Origin: Chloroflexota bacterium
GTDB taxonomy: Bacteria; Chloroflexota; Anaerolineae; UBA4142
Assembly: GCA_016219275.1 (NCBI GenBank)
Contig: JACRBM010000024.1
Coordinates: forward strand, 87,858 to 151,857
Length of the DNA: 64,000 nt
Reading direction: 5' to 3'
Numbering within the stretch: the first letter of the stretch is position 1; every line of letters starts with the position of its first letter. The notes under the pieces are model-generated. The model did not search any database. It saw only the letters and a program-made list of their open reading frames with translations, and was not told the DNA's origin. The translations under genes and the position numbers were made by a program. Shown here piece after piece: positions 7,605 to 16,544 of the stretch.

Positions 7605-9068
7605 TCAATGCGCTTGCGCATTCGCGCGTGCGCCGCGGAAAAAGCGCAACGCATCCTTGACGCGCTCTGGCGCGTTCATCCACGTATCGCGCATCAACAA
7701 GCGCCGCGCCAGTCGCGATGGACGAAAATAGAATCGCCGGTACGCTTCGTGCCACTTGCGTTCGACGACCTCGGCGGTAAGATCGCCAACCTGGAAATGC
7801 GCCTTGTCCGCGTGAATTGCGTAATCGTCCCAGTTGTGCGAAAAGAGAATGCCTTCCTTCTCGACCAACTTCCACAACTCGGTGCCCGGGTACGGTGCGG
7901 CGATCATAAAGTTCGCGAGGTCGGGATCGAGTTCGAGCGCGAGTTGAATCGTCTTTTCCATTGTTTCTTCGGTCTCGTGCGGCATTCCGAAAATGAAAAA
8001 GCCCATCGTTTGCAACCCAGCCGCTTTGGCGTGCTTGAACGCGGCGCGCACCTGATCGAACGTTTGCGATTTCTTGACGACGCGTTTCAAAATAAACTCG
8101 TCACCGCTTTCGACGCCAAAGCCCACGCGCTTGCAACCGGCTTGCCGCATCAACTTGAACAATTCGAGATCGGTGTGATTCACCTTCATCCCGTGCACCG
8201 TCACCCAGGGTACGGTATTCAGCCCTTCCGCGATAATCGCGCGGCACAATTCTTTCGCGCGTTTCAAGTCGAGATTCCAAATGTCGTCGGTCACGCCGAT
8301 TTCGGTCGCGCGCAAATCCTTGACGAGCATCCGCCATTCGCGCATCACATTTTCGACGGAACGCGCGCGCCACGTGTCGCCGGTGATCGGCTTGGAGCAA
8401 TACGTGCATTTGTACGGACAGCCGCGCGAGGTAACAATCGTATACGCGCGCGCATTCGGATCGAGTCCATCGGTGAGCGGATTCAAGTTGGTGTAGCGTT
8501 CGATCTTGAACAGGTGATACGCCGGCGTCGGGATGCTGTCGAGATCGAGTGGCAGCGGGCGATCCAGGTTGTGCATCACGTTTCCCGTCGCATCGCGCCA
8601 GGACAAGCCGAGAATGTTTCGCAATCGTGAATCGTTGATTGCCGACCGCGAACCGCCCTGCGCGGTCGTTTCGAGCACGCGCAGAATTTCGACGAGCGTA
8701 CTTTCCGCTTCGCCGCGCACGACCAGATCCACTTCGGGATGTTGCATGGATTCGTCCGGCTGAAGCGTGAGATGCGGTCCGCCGAGAATCGAAACCGCGC
8801 CGCGCGCTTGCGTCTCAGATGCGACCTTCCACGCTTCGTTGATGAGCACCGTCGGCGCGGACACGCCGACGACATCGTACGGACGATTCTCCGCGCGCGC
8901 ACGATCCAACACTTGCGCGACCGAGTCGTCCTCGACCGCGCCATCGTGCAAGGTCACATCGGAATAGCCGTTCGCCAGAAGCGAACCGGCAAGATAGCCC
9001 AAGCCGTTATGAATATGGGCGCGCGAGTTCCACACTTTGGATTCGGGAGAAACGAGCAGAATACGCAT
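7605..9068 (-). CDS. B12-binding-domain radical SAM protein
   Basis: 487 residues. The N-terminus (1-140) has the cobalamin-binding Rossmann fold (ILGGPHLT, DLVVRGEAE) without the DxHxxG histidine motif, as usual in class B radical SAM methylases. The iron-sulfur motif CPYKCTYC is at Cys217, Cys221 and Cys224; IFGMPHET and PYPGTELW lie downstream. Related enzymes methylate unactivated carbons or rearrange rings; the substrate is unknown. The start at 9068 is the first ATG, eight bases after the PIN gene's stop, with only a weak ribosome site. It is paralogous to the proteins at 11916 and, more distantly, 10245 and 14257. Confidence 0.85.
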   Translation of the reverse strand: MRILLVSPESKVWNSRAHIHNGLGYLAGSLLANGYSDVTLHDGAVEDDSVAQVLDRARAENRPYDVVGVSAPTVLINEAWKVASETQARGAVSILGGPHLTLQPDESMQHPEVDLVVRGEAESTLVEILRVLETTAQGGSRSAINDSRLRNILGLSWRDATGNVMHNLDRPLPLDLDSIPTPAYHLFKIERYTNLNPLTDGLDPNARAYTIVTSRGCPYKCTYCSKPITGDTWRARSVENVMREWRMLVKDLRATEIGVTDDIWNLDLKRAKELCRAIIAEGLNTVPWVTVHGMKVNHTDLELFKLMRQAGCKRVGFGVESGDEFILKRVVKKSQTFDQVRAAFKHAKAAGLQTMGFFIFGMPHETEETMEKTIQLALELDPDLANFMIAAPYPGTELWKLVEKEGILFSHNWDDYAIHADKAHFQVGDLTAEVVERKWHEAYRRFYFRPSRLARRLLMRDTWMNAPERVKDALRFFRGARANAQAH

Positions 9069-9076
9069 ACTTTTTC

Positions 9077-9482
9077 TTACCCACTTTTCCAATTCTCAAC
9101 CTGGAGACCCAGGTCGTCGAAATCTTTTTCGTTATCGGTCACGAGAATCGCGCCGAGTCGTTTTACTTGCGCGGCGATGAGAACATCCGCGTCGGCAATC
9201 GGTCTGCCATCAAGTTCGCGTTGCGACCACAGTTGGGCGGCGCGCGCCCAGTCTTGCGGCTCAACCTCATGCCAAACAAACTTGGGGATCAACCTTTCAA
9301 AAAAACGCCGATTGCTTTTGCGCATCGCGCTTGAGTAAACCGCGTTTGATTTCGAAATACACAATTGGCGAGAGCACAAGCACATCATTCGCAACAAACG
9401 AGTCTTCGGCACGTTGTTCAACCGATTGATTACGCCGCAACAGCAAGGAGATGATGTTGGTATCGAGAAGATATGTTGTCAT
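9077..9482 (-). pseudogene. VapC-like PIN toxin, frameshifted in a seven-A run
   Basis: The first frame gives MTTYLLDTNIISLLLRRN with the PIN Asp, then FEIKRGLL, and stops after QSAFF. The next frame continues ERLIPKF to ADADVLIAAQVKRLGAILVTDNEKDF, including the remaining acidic PIN residues. The break is at a run of seven A (9299-9305 on the plus strand); six would restore one continuous RNase of about 134 residues. It could be an assembly or sequencing error, slippage-based switching or true decay. Its ATG overlaps the antitoxin stop as ATGA, a normal toxin-antitoxin layout. Confidence 0.8.
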
Positions 9483-9850
9483 AGTTCAATGTCTCGGAAA
9501 CGTAACCGCCGTGTACGGAGTTCTTGTTCAAATTCATCCCACTGCTCTGGAGTCCAATCATCCGGTTCTTGCATCCACTCACGGAGAATCCTGATCGCTT
9601 CAAGATTTTCCGGCTTGGTCTTTGGTTTGGCAAGTTTACTAACTTGGTGTTTGCCATTCTTCGGTGCGACGCGTTGCTCGACTGGGACAATCAACAACCC
9701 CTTGCCGGTGTCTACCCAGCGCAAACGCGACTTGGAGGTCACGCGGTAGCGTTCGCGGAACTCACGCGGAATCTGGGTCGTGCCGCGCGCGGTAACGACC
9801 GTAATCGGTTCGGCGGAATAGGTTGCTTTCGTTTCTTTGAGTTTTGCCAT
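9479..9850 (-). CDS. AbrB/MazE-type antitoxin for the PIN toxin
   Basis: 123 residues with a SpoVT/AbrB-like swapped-hairpin DNA-binding domain near the N-terminus (VVTARGTTQIPREFRERYRV, about 18-37; RLRWVDTGKGLLIVPV, 42-57). The C-terminal half is charged (EWMQEPDDWTPEQWDEFEQE) and probably wraps the toxin. The ATG at 9850 follows GAAGGAGG. It would neutralise the PIN protein and repress the pair; with the toxin frame broken it may now be a solo regulator. Confidence 0.82.
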   Translation of the reverse strand: MAKLKETKATYSAEPITVVTARGTTQIPREFRERYRVTSKSRLRWVDTGKGLLIVPVEQRVAPKNGKHQVSKLAKPKTKPENLEAIRILREWMQEPDDWTPEQWDEFEQELRTRRLRFRDIEL

Positions 9851-9910
9851 CGCGCACCTCCTTCGCGAAACGATTATACACCGCGCCGGAATCGCGGTCA
9901 ACAAAAACAA

Positions 9911-9948
9911 AGGCGAGATCCTTCGAGTCTGCTCAGGACGCCTCGCCT
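9911..9948 (-). terminator. Hairpin after the 68-residue gene
   Basis: AGGCGAG pairs with CTCGCCT; on the minus strand it is followed by TTGTTTTTG. It lies 16 bases past the stop of the small gene at 9964. The loop contains a GATCCTTCGAG sequence common in dispersed bacterial repeats. Confidence 0.5.
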
Positions 9949-9963
9949 CATTGTGACGATGAA

Positions 9964-10170
9964 TTAGCCGAGTTCGTGAACGTGCTTTTGCAGTTCGCGT
10001 TGCGGAAATTGAACGTACTGCTCCGGCATAATTTGCTCGATCTCTTTCGGCGTCAAACGGAGTTTGAGATTTTCGAACGCATCCTCTGCCGTCGTGCCGT
10101 ATGCCAATTTCTTTTTGCCGTTCTTCATCGCGAACAGGAAAAAGTGGTGCGGATTATTGAAACTGCTCAT
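9964..10170 (-). CDS. Small hypothetical protein (68 aa)
   Basis: 68 residues beginning MSSFNNPHHFFLFAMKNGKKKLAYG, then a charged helical part LTPKEIEQIMPEQY. No family recognised and no membrane segment. GGAAGGAAACG precedes the ATG. Upstream, 10180-10232 carries two copies of an ATTTCCTTCCGTTCCCT unit. It lies in the radical SAM block and may be an uncharacterised component of it. Confidence 0.55.
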   Translation of the reverse strand: MSSFNNPHHFFLFAMKNGKKKLAYGTTAEDAFENLKLRLTPKEIEQIMPEQYVQFPQRELQKHVHELG

Positions 10171-10244
10171 CGTTTCCTTCCAGAAATTTCCTTCCGTTCC
10201 CTCATTTCCTTCCGTTCCCTTTTTTCAAATGAAGGAAATCGGAA

Positions 10245-11603
10245 TTACGCTTTAATCAGCGCGTCCTCGAACACGCCGGATTTGCCGCGCAAGAATTGCG
10301 GCAGTTCCGCGTTCACCTCGCGCTCGAACTTGCCCTTGAGCAATTGCTTGTAGAACTTGTAGTCAATGCCCTTGACTTTTTCATCGTCGGGATAGCGATG
10401 ATAGTTTTCTTTCGACATGCGGCTCTTGCCTTCGGCGATCAGTTGATAGCCAAGCGCCGACCCAGGATACGGCGCATAGTACGAAATCGAAGGGAGCACA
10501 CGCTTCATACGCTTGAGCATCCGAATCGTGTCGAACGCGTCCTCCGGCGTTTCGCCGGGAATACCGAGCATGATGTTCGCCCAGAATTTCGGCGGGATGT
10601 AGCCGCGCGCTTCGACATCGTCGCCGATTTTGTTCAACAGATCACTCGCGAAATAATTGTCCTCCGCAGTGCATTCCTTGTTCAGGATTTTCAATACGCG
10701 ATCGCTGCCCGACTCGAAACCGATCGAGATGATATTCCAATTCGTTTCGCGCACGAGCGCCTCGAACAAATCGGGCCATTGCCGCACCGTATCGGAACGC
10801 CCCGCCGCCCAGTACGACCAACGCCGATGCGCCCGGCGCGGATATTTTTCGATCCATTCACGCAACCACGCCGGATGCTGAAAGAACATCGAATCGTGAA
10901 TCACGAACGAGCCGAGCGGACCGAACTTGTCGTCGAGATAGTTCAGTTCGTCAATCACCTGGTCTACCGATTTGCGTCCCATGTTCGGAATGTACGACGA
11001 CTCGTTGCAGAACACGCATTGCCACGGACACACGCGGCTCGTCAGGATCGTCGCGACCGGACCAGGACCCCAGCCGCATTCCGGTTCGAGGGGCCAGGGA
11101 AAATCCGGCAAATTCGGATTGGGCCACAAGGTGCGATCCATCAAGAGCCAGTCCGACATGGATTTCGCGCCGATGCCTTGCACGACGCGCGGAAACGCGC
11201 GCGGGTCTTTTAGCAAGTCCACGATGACGTTCTCGCCCGGACCTTGGCAGATGTGATCGAACTCGTGGACCGTTTGCATTTCATCCGGCGCAACCGTCGC
11301 GTGCATTCCGCCGGTGATGACGATGCCGTGCGGATTCACTTGCTTGAAAATTTTCGCGGCTTGGTACGCGAACGGGTACGTGTAACTGCGGACATTCATC
11401 ACGAGCAAATCATAGTTCGCGACTATCTTGGGCAACTCATCCCAGGTTCGCAATGCGCGCGTCGAAACCAAATCGGTTTCGACGCCATTGCTTTTCAACA
11501 CCGTTCGAAGCAGACCCAAGCCGTGATCCTGCCAGCGGTCGTGCGCGCCGGCGGGTCGCACGAACACACCCAGGTCACCCAGGTCGAGCCACAGTCGTTT
11601 CAT
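10245..11603 (-). CDS. B12-binding-domain radical SAM protein
   Basis: 452 residues. N-terminal cobalamin-type domain (ITGGMHATVAPDE near 97-109, FDHICQGPGE), then the cluster motif CPWQCVFC at Cys182, Cys186 and Cys189, GFESGSDRVLK, and MLGIPGET. The middle is unusually rich in Trp and Pro before the cluster motif. The reaction is unknown. Its ATG (11603) overlaps the stop of the 108-residue membrane gene (ATGA), so the two are co-translated. Confidence 0.84.
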   Translation of the reverse strand: MKRLWLDLGDLGVFVRPAGAHDRWQDHGLGLLRTVLKSNGVETDLVSTRALRTWDELPKIVANYDLLVMNVRSYTYPFAYQAAKIFKQVNPHGIVITGGMHATVAPDEMQTVHEFDHICQGPGENVIVDLLKDPRAFPRVVQGIGAKSMSDWLLMDRTLWPNPNLPDFPWPLEPECGWGPGPVATILTSRVCPWQCVFCNESSYIPNMGRKSVDQVIDELNYLDDKFGPLGSFVIHDSMFFQHPAWLREWIEKYPRRAHRRWSYWAAGRSDTVRQWPDLFEALVRETNWNIISIGFESGSDRVLKILNKECTAEDNYFASDLLNKIGDDVEARGYIPPKFWANIMLGIPGETPEDAFDTIRMLKRMKRVLPSISYYAPYPGSALGYQLIAEGKSRMSKENYHRYPDDEKVKGIDYKFYKQLLKGKFEREVNAELPQFLRGKSGVFEDALIKA

Positions 11604-11926
11604 TTCCTTCGTGATAACCTCTGCGCCAAAATTTTCGGTTTTAGTTGTCGGCGGATCAGCTTCAATTCGGCCGGCAACAGAATGAGGAACGCCAGTAAGC
11701 CAGTCAGCGCACCGATCAACAGAACGATGGCGACGGTGATGAATTTGGGAGACATCGGTAGCCCATCAACATCTTTGAAGAAAACAATGCCCCCGTACAG
11801 AACGACCGTCGCGACCGCGATCCCCAGAGTCAAACCGCCCACCATGTAGTAGTTGAGCAGCTTGAGCAATTCGGTAAATTCACACTTGGCGATCCAGTCG
11901 CGATCGTCACCGCGCTTAACACGCAA
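11600..11926 (-). CDS. Two-helix membrane protein in the radical SAM operon
   Basis: 108 residues with two hydrophobic segments (about 28-50 and 62-85) and a basic C-terminus (LKLIRRQLKPKILAQRLSRRK). It starts with TTG at 11926, preceded by GAGGAG, and overlaps both neighbours: the upstream radical SAM gene by 11 bases and the downstream one by 4. Family not recognised. The tight overlaps suggest it anchors or assists the flanking enzymes, pointing to a membrane-associated substrate such as a lipid (inference). Confidence 0.7.
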   Translation of the reverse strand: MRVKRGDDRDWIAKCEFTELLKLLNYYMVGGLTLGIAVATVVLYGGIVFFKDVDGLPMSPKFITVAIVLLIGALTGLLAFLILLPAELKLIRRQLKPKILAQRLSRRK

Positions 11927-13412
11927 CTTGAGTCTCCTCGACCATCGCTTTCACGTCGTCTTTGGTTTTTCTGGGGAACGCGACGTGCCATGCCATTCGC
12001 AACACACGCGGAAAATTCTGCCACGTGGATTTACGCATGAATGTCATCAAGATGCGATGCGGACGATAATAGAATCGGCGGTACGCTTCTTTCCACTTTT
12101 TCTCTTGCGCGCTCGCCGTAGTTTCGCCTAGTTCAAACCGCGCCTTGCCTTCAAAGAAAACATAGTCCTGCCAATCCTTGACGAGCATTCGTCCGCCGTT
12201 GCGATGCACCTGCTCCCAGACCTTGGTCCCTGGATACGGCGTCATCATCGAAAAATTCGCGACGAGCGGATCGAGTTCGCACGCGAATTGAATCGTCTTT
12301 TCCATCGTTGCTTCGGTGTCGCCCGGCAAGCCGATGATGAAAAAGCCGACCGTTTCGAGTCCGACCTTTTTCGCGTTCTTGAACGCGGCGCGGATTTGAT
12401 CGTGCGTCACGCGCTTGTCAATGGATTCGAGAATATCCTCGTCGCCGGTCTCGACGCCGAACGCGAGCCGCAACAATCCGGCATCTTTCATGTGCCTGAG
12501 CAATTCCTCGTCCGCAAGATTCGCGCGAATACCGTTGATGAGGATCCACGGCACGTGATTGAGTTTTTCTTGGATGAGCAAATCGCACAACTCGTGCAAG
12601 CGTTTGCGATTGATGTTCGCCGAATCGTCGAGGATGCCGATTTCTTGGGCGCCCAATTCGACGACGAGATGTTTCCACTCTTTGACGACGCTCTCCGGCG
12701 AACGCGCGCGCCACTTTTCCGCCATCACGCTTTGCGAGCAGAACGTGCAACGATACGGACAGCCACGCGAGGTCATAATGCTGAACGACTTGCCCATTTC
12801 AATCGCATCCATCGCCGGTTGCAGTGAGGTGTAGCGCTCCATCTTGAAATACCGGTACGCCGGATACGGCAGTGCGTCGAGATCGGCAATCGCGGGACGT
12901 TCGTGCATGTGGCGAATTTTGCCGTCGCGTGTTTGGTACGTAATGCCGAGCACGCCGTCGAGCAATTTTTGCGCGGGGTCGTGCAGGTCTTGCGTTTTGA
13001 AATTCGGATTGCCGGCTTTGGCGCGTTCGACGACCTCGCACAAATTGATCCAGGTATCTTCGCCTTCGCCGCGCGCAACAACGTCAATTTCCGGACGCGA
13101 CGCGGATTCTTCCGGCAACGCGGAAACGTGCGGACCGCCCTGCACAATCGTCACGTCGAGCGCCGATTTGATTTCGCGCGCAGCGAACCAGCCCTGCTTG
13201 ACCTGCGGCGTGTTGCTCGTAATGCCGACGATGTCGGGCTGATAGTCGCGCACGAAATCGGTCAGTTTGACTTCTTCGACGTCCATATCAAAGACGCGCA
13301 CCTCGTCACCGCGCCGCTCGCTGACCGCGGCGAGATACGCCAGACCCAGGTGCGGCGTCGTGCGAGTATCAATCGGAAGTTGAAAGCGTGGATTTATCAG
13401 TAGAACGCGCAA
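11916..13412 (-). CDS. B12-binding-domain radical SAM protein
   Basis: 498 residues, the same architecture as the protein at 7605: cobalamin-type domain (VQGGPHVSALPEE, VVARGEGE), cluster motif CPYRCTFC at Cys218, Cys222 and Cys225, FGVETGDEDIL, FFIIGLPGDTEATMEKTIQ and MTPYPGT. The two share the unusual KWxEAYRRFYxRPxR segment near the C-terminus, so they arose by duplication. It starts with TTG, placed by GGAGG seven bases upstream. It heads the sub-operon 13412-10245. Confidence 0.85.
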   Translation of the reverse strand: MRVLLINPRFQLPIDTRTTPHLGLAYLAAVSERRGDEVRVFDMDVEEVKLTDFVRDYQPDIVGITSNTPQVKQGWFAAREIKSALDVTIVQGGPHVSALPEESASRPEIDVVARGEGEDTWINLCEVVERAKAGNPNFKTQDLHDPAQKLLDGVLGITYQTRDGKIRHMHERPAIADLDALPYPAYRYFKMERYTSLQPAMDAIEMGKSFSIMTSRGCPYRCTFCSQSVMAEKWRARSPESVVKEWKHLVVELGAQEIGILDDSANINRKRLHELCDLLIQEKLNHVPWILINGIRANLADEELLRHMKDAGLLRLAFGVETGDEDILESIDKRVTHDQIRAAFKNAKKVGLETVGFFIIGLPGDTEATMEKTIQFACELDPLVANFSMMTPYPGTKVWEQVHRNGGRMLVKDWQDYVFFEGKARFELGETTASAQEKKWKEAYRRFYYRPHRILMTFMRKSTWQNFPRVLRMAWHVAFPRKTKDDVKAMVEETQVAC

Positions 13413-13583
13413 AGCGTGCCTCCTAGAACTGGAGATGGGAAATTGGACGTTGGAAATTGGAAATTAGAGATTGGAGAGTAGCGATCAGAGTGATGACGCA
13501 GCCATTATAGCATCGTGGGCGAGATGCGTCAATTATTCGACTCGCGGCGCAGCGTGATTTTTATAAAAATTTTTATATTTATT
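13413..13583. repeat. Intergenic gap with heptanucleotide units
   Basis: 171 bases without a gene. Positions 13440-13481 hold seven-base units of GAAATTG/GAGATTG type; 13555-13582 is an AT-rich stretch after the glycosyltransferase stop. No convincing promoter was seen. Confidence 0.5.
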
Positions 13584-14252
13584 CTACGCCGCCGCAAAGC
13601 GGTAGCGGATCAGCGCGGCGAGCGATTTGATGCCGTCGCGCACGCGGCGCAGTTTCTTGTCGCGCCGGGGATGATACGCAATCCGTACTTGACCGAACGC
13701 GACGCGCCGCTTCGCCAGTTTCGCCGTGATCTCTGGCTCGATCTCGAATCCGCGCGAGCATAAATGCAACGCGCGCAGCAACGCGGTCGGCACGACCTTG
13801 TAACACGTTTCCATATCTGCAAGCCGCGTGCCGAGCAATAGATTCGTCATCGCCGTGAGAAATGCGTTGCCGAGATGACCGATCAACGGTTGTGTGCTCA
13901 AATCGCGCACGCCGTACACCACCTGCGCTTCGCCGCGTTCGAGCGGCGCAAGCAAGCGCGCATAGTCGCGCGGGTCGTACTCCGTGTCGGCGTCTTGAAT
14001 GATGCACACATCGCCCGTCGCGTGCTGCAAGGCGGTTTGAATCGCGCCGCCCTTGCCGCAATTCGCCGCGTGATGAATCACCTTGAGACGCGGATCATTG
14101 AAACGCTCAAGCAGGCGCGGCGTCGCATCGGTGGAGCAATCGTCCACCGCGATGATTTCGCAAGCCACCGGCGAGGCGAGGACGCGGTCGAGACACGCTT
14201 GCAGTTCGCGTTCCTCGTTGTAGATCGGCAGGAGCACAGTGAGACGAGGCAA
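13584..14252 (-). CDS. Family 2 glycosyltransferase, polyprenyl-phosphate type
   Basis: 222 residues with the GT-A fold: LLPIYNEERELQACLD at the N-terminus, AVDDCSTDATP, NCGKGGAIQTAL and the nucleotide/metal motif IQDADTEYD. It resembles DPM1/dolichol-phosphate-mannose-synthase-like enzymes that move sugar from a nucleotide onto a lipid phosphate at the membrane face. There is no C-terminal membrane domain. The start is TTG at 14252, four bases after the stop of the radical SAM gene upstream; no clear ribosome site, so coupling is likely. It supports a glycolipid as product of this block. Confidence 0.85.
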   Translation of the reverse strand: MPRLTVLLPIYNEERELQACLDRVLASPVACEIIAVDDCSTDATPRLLERFNDPRLKVIHHAANCGKGGAIQTALQHATGDVCIIQDADTEYDPRDYARLLAPLERGEAQVVYGVRDLSTQPLIGHLGNAFLTAMTNLLLGTRLADMETCYKVVPTALLRALHLCSRGFEIEPEITAKLAKRRVAFGQVRIAYHPRRDKKLRRVRDGIKSLAALIRYRFAAA

Positions 14253-14256
14253 AATG

Positions 14257-15657
14257 CTAGTCCGTAAAAGTTGGGGTGGTGAGGTTCAAACGCGCGGGTG
14301 TGCGCCACTTGAAATCCGGCTCGCGGTCGCGATAACTGACCGTCTGCCGATAACCGACATCGGTACTGAAACTGGAAAACGCGCGGCGCTGATACTGATG
14401 AACTGGATGACGCCGCAACGCGCGGAACCCGCGCGTCGCAATCGAGAGCGGCGCGTACGCGCGGCGACAAATCCAATCGTACCCGCGTCGCAATTGTTCC
14501 ACCGTCATCTGCTTCGGACGAAAGACGACGTGCGCGGTGTCGTACTTGCTCCACGGTTCGTTCGACAAGAGGCGGTCTTGCTCGATGTACTCGCGGCGCA
14601 ACTCCGTTCCCGGGTACGGCGTCATAATCGTGAAACTCACCGCGTCGAGTCCGCTCTCGCGCACAAAGTTCCAGGTATTCTCGAATACGTCCGGCGTGTC
14701 CCCGTCGAGACCCAGGACGAATAGACCGACGACGCCGATCCCGTGCGCGTGCACGGTTTCGATTACGCGCTTGTACTCCGCGACGTTGCCTTTGCTCTTG
14801 CCGCCCAGGTCGCGGCGATTGCCCGCATTGATGGACTCGAAGCCGATGAAGAATTTATCGAGATGGGCGCGGCGCGCCTGCGCGAGTAATTCCGGAAAAT
14901 TGCCGACCATCATTTCGGCTTGCGCCGTCCAGCCGTTCAAATCCAATTTCGCGAGCGCGTCGAACAACTGCGTGATATAGTCAGGGCTGGTCCGAAAATT
15001 CAAACCGAAATTATCGTCGGTCAGGAAAAAGCGTTTGATCCGCCGCCGCGCGATTTCATCCACGATTTCATCAATCGGACGATGGCGCATCACCTTGCCG
15101 CTCACGCGAATTGCCGTGCAGAATGTACAATCGCGCGGACAGCCGCGCGTGATTTCCATGTACGGCGTCCAATAGTTGCGATGTTCGTCCACCATCTTGA
15201 GCACGCGGTCGGTAATCGGCGCGACGCCGGCAAGGTTTGCCCAGGTTTCGTCCACGTACAGTTTTTGGAGACGATCCTTCAGCGCGTCACCGATGATTTG
15301 GGGCCACGTGTGATAGCCCTCGCCGACCGCCGTCACGTCCGCCCATTGCACAACTTCGTCCGGGATCAACGTCGCGTGTGTGCCGCCGATCACGACGCGC
15401 GCGCCGCGCCGCCGCGCCTCAAGTGCAATGTCGCGCGCGCGCTCAATCGTCAACGTTTTGCTCGTGATGCCGACCAGGGTGTGTGCGTCAATGCGCGACA
15501 TCGGCAGCGCGATCAAATCTTCATCCCAGATTTCAACCGGGATTCCGTCGGGCACCAAACTCGCGAGACGCATCAACGTATAGGGCGAGCCGGGCGCTTT
15601 GCCCCACAAGCGACCTTCGCGTCCGGGCCAGATGAGCACAATTTTCTGTATGTCCAT
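14257..15657 (-). CDS. B12-binding-domain radical SAM protein
   Basis: 466 residues. N-terminal cobalamin-type domain (VVIGGTHATLIPDEV, AVGEGYHTW), then CPRDCTFC at Cys173, Cys177 and Cys180, FFLTDDNFGLN, FIGFESIN and FVLGLDGDT. The C-terminal 60 residues are basic and differ from the paralogues. ATG at 15657. It is first in this stretch of the block and is followed after four bases by the glycosyltransferase. Confidence 0.84.
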   Translation of the reverse strand: MDIQKIVLIWPGREGRLWGKAPGSPYTLMRLASLVPDGIPVEIWDEDLIALPMSRIDAHTLVGITSKTLTIERARDIALEARRRGARVVIGGTHATLIPDEVVQWADVTAVGEGYHTWPQIIGDALKDRLQKLYVDETWANLAGVAPITDRVLKMVDEHRNYWTPYMEITRGCPRDCTFCTAIRVSGKVMRHRPIDEIVDEIARRRIKRFFLTDDNFGLNFRTSPDYITQLFDALAKLDLNGWTAQAEMMVGNFPELLAQARRAHLDKFFIGFESINAGNRRDLGGKSKGNVAEYKRVIETVHAHGIGVVGLFVLGLDGDTPDVFENTWNFVRESGLDAVSFTIMTPYPGTELRREYIEQDRLLSNEPWSKYDTAHVVFRPKQMTVEQLRRGYDWICRRAYAPLSIATRGFRALRRHPVHQYQRRAFSSFSTDVGYRQTVSYRDREPDFKWRTPARLNLTTPTFTD

Positions 15658-15663
15658 CGTTTA

Positions 15664-15750
15664 TCCAATTCGTAATTCGTAATTCAAAATTCAAAATTCA
15701 AAACGGCAGGTCCTGAATTTCGAATTTCGAATTTAGAATTCAGAATTCAG
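15664..15750. repeat. Mirrored heptanucleotide array
   Basis: Left units AATTCGT and AATTCAA, a short centre AACGGCAGGTCCT, then right units GAATTTC, GAATTTA and GAATTCA. The halves are complementary, so the RNA could form a long AU-rich hairpin. It reaches the stop codon of the phosphoesterase gene. Confidence 0.75.
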
Positions 15751-16523
15751 AATTTCCTTCCTCGCTGAAACGTAAACGCACGGTCACTGACAAACGCATC
15801 CGCGCGTTCGTCGAATCGTCGCACAAAAACGCAAATCTCTTTGTCGTCGAACGTGATGAAATTGTAGCTATTCGAATTGCCGTGTCGCAGGCGATTACAT
15901 GTCGCGGTGCCGGCGCGCGCAATGACGATGCCTTCCAGAGTTTGAGTTGCGTTCGGAATGTGGGTGTGTCCGTTCAACACCAACTCGACGCCGGCGTGTG
16001 CGAGCAAGTCGCGCGCGCGCGACGGGAACCAGATCCCTGCCGGTTTCCACTTGCCCGCCCAGTCGAGTTGATGATGCGTCGCGAGCACTTTGACTGCGGC
16101 GCGCGGCGCATTCGCGAATTCGCGCGTCAACCACGCGCGTTGCGCGCGCGACCAAAAACCGCCGGGCAGAATCGGACGATTATCGTTCAGCCCCGCGATA
16201 AACCAGCCGCGCGTCGCGAGCATTGCATCCGCGCCGTTGTGAATGTACTTTTCATAGCGCGCCATTGGGCGCACCAATCGTTCGAACGGCGCAAAGAGCG
16301 GTTGATCGTGATTCCCAGGAATCGTCAAGGTCGGCGTCGTCATTCGGTCGAGGTACGCGCGCGCGTGCGCGTACTCCGTGTGCCGCCCCCGCATCGTAAA
16401 ATCGCCGGAAACGACGACCACATCCGGCTTGAGCATGGCAATCTCGGAGAGAATCAATTCGCCAAGATGCGGCACATACGCCGGACCAAAATGGAGATCG
16501 GAGAGATGGACGAGAGTAGGCAT
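15747..16523 (-). CDS. Calcineurin-like metallophosphoesterase
   Basis: 258 residues with the five metal motifs: SDLHFG (Asp9, His11), SGDFTMRG, GNHDQ, THHQLDW and NGHTH. This matches class III phosphodiesterases of the CpdA/Icc type, which hydrolyse cyclic nucleotides or other phosphodiesters. Substrate not determinable. ATG at 16523. The last codons run into the heptanucleotide array, so the C-terminus may have been altered by it. Isolated between the radical SAM block and an inverted-repeat element. Confidence 0.85.
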   Translation of the reverse strand: MPTLVHLSDLHFGPAYVPHLGELILSEIAMLKPDVVVVSGDFTMRGRHTEYAHARAYLDRMTTPTLTIPGNHDQPLFAPFERLVRPMARYEKYIHNGADAMLATRGWFIAGLNDNRPILPGGFWSRAQRAWLTREFANAPRAAVKVLATHHQLDWAGKWKPAGIWFPSRARDLLAHAGVELVLNGHTHIPNATQTLEGIVIARAGTATCNRLRHGNSNSYNFITFDDKEICVFVRRFDERADAFVSDRAFTFQRGRKF

Positions 16524-16544
16524 AATTCAATCGGCAGTATTCAG

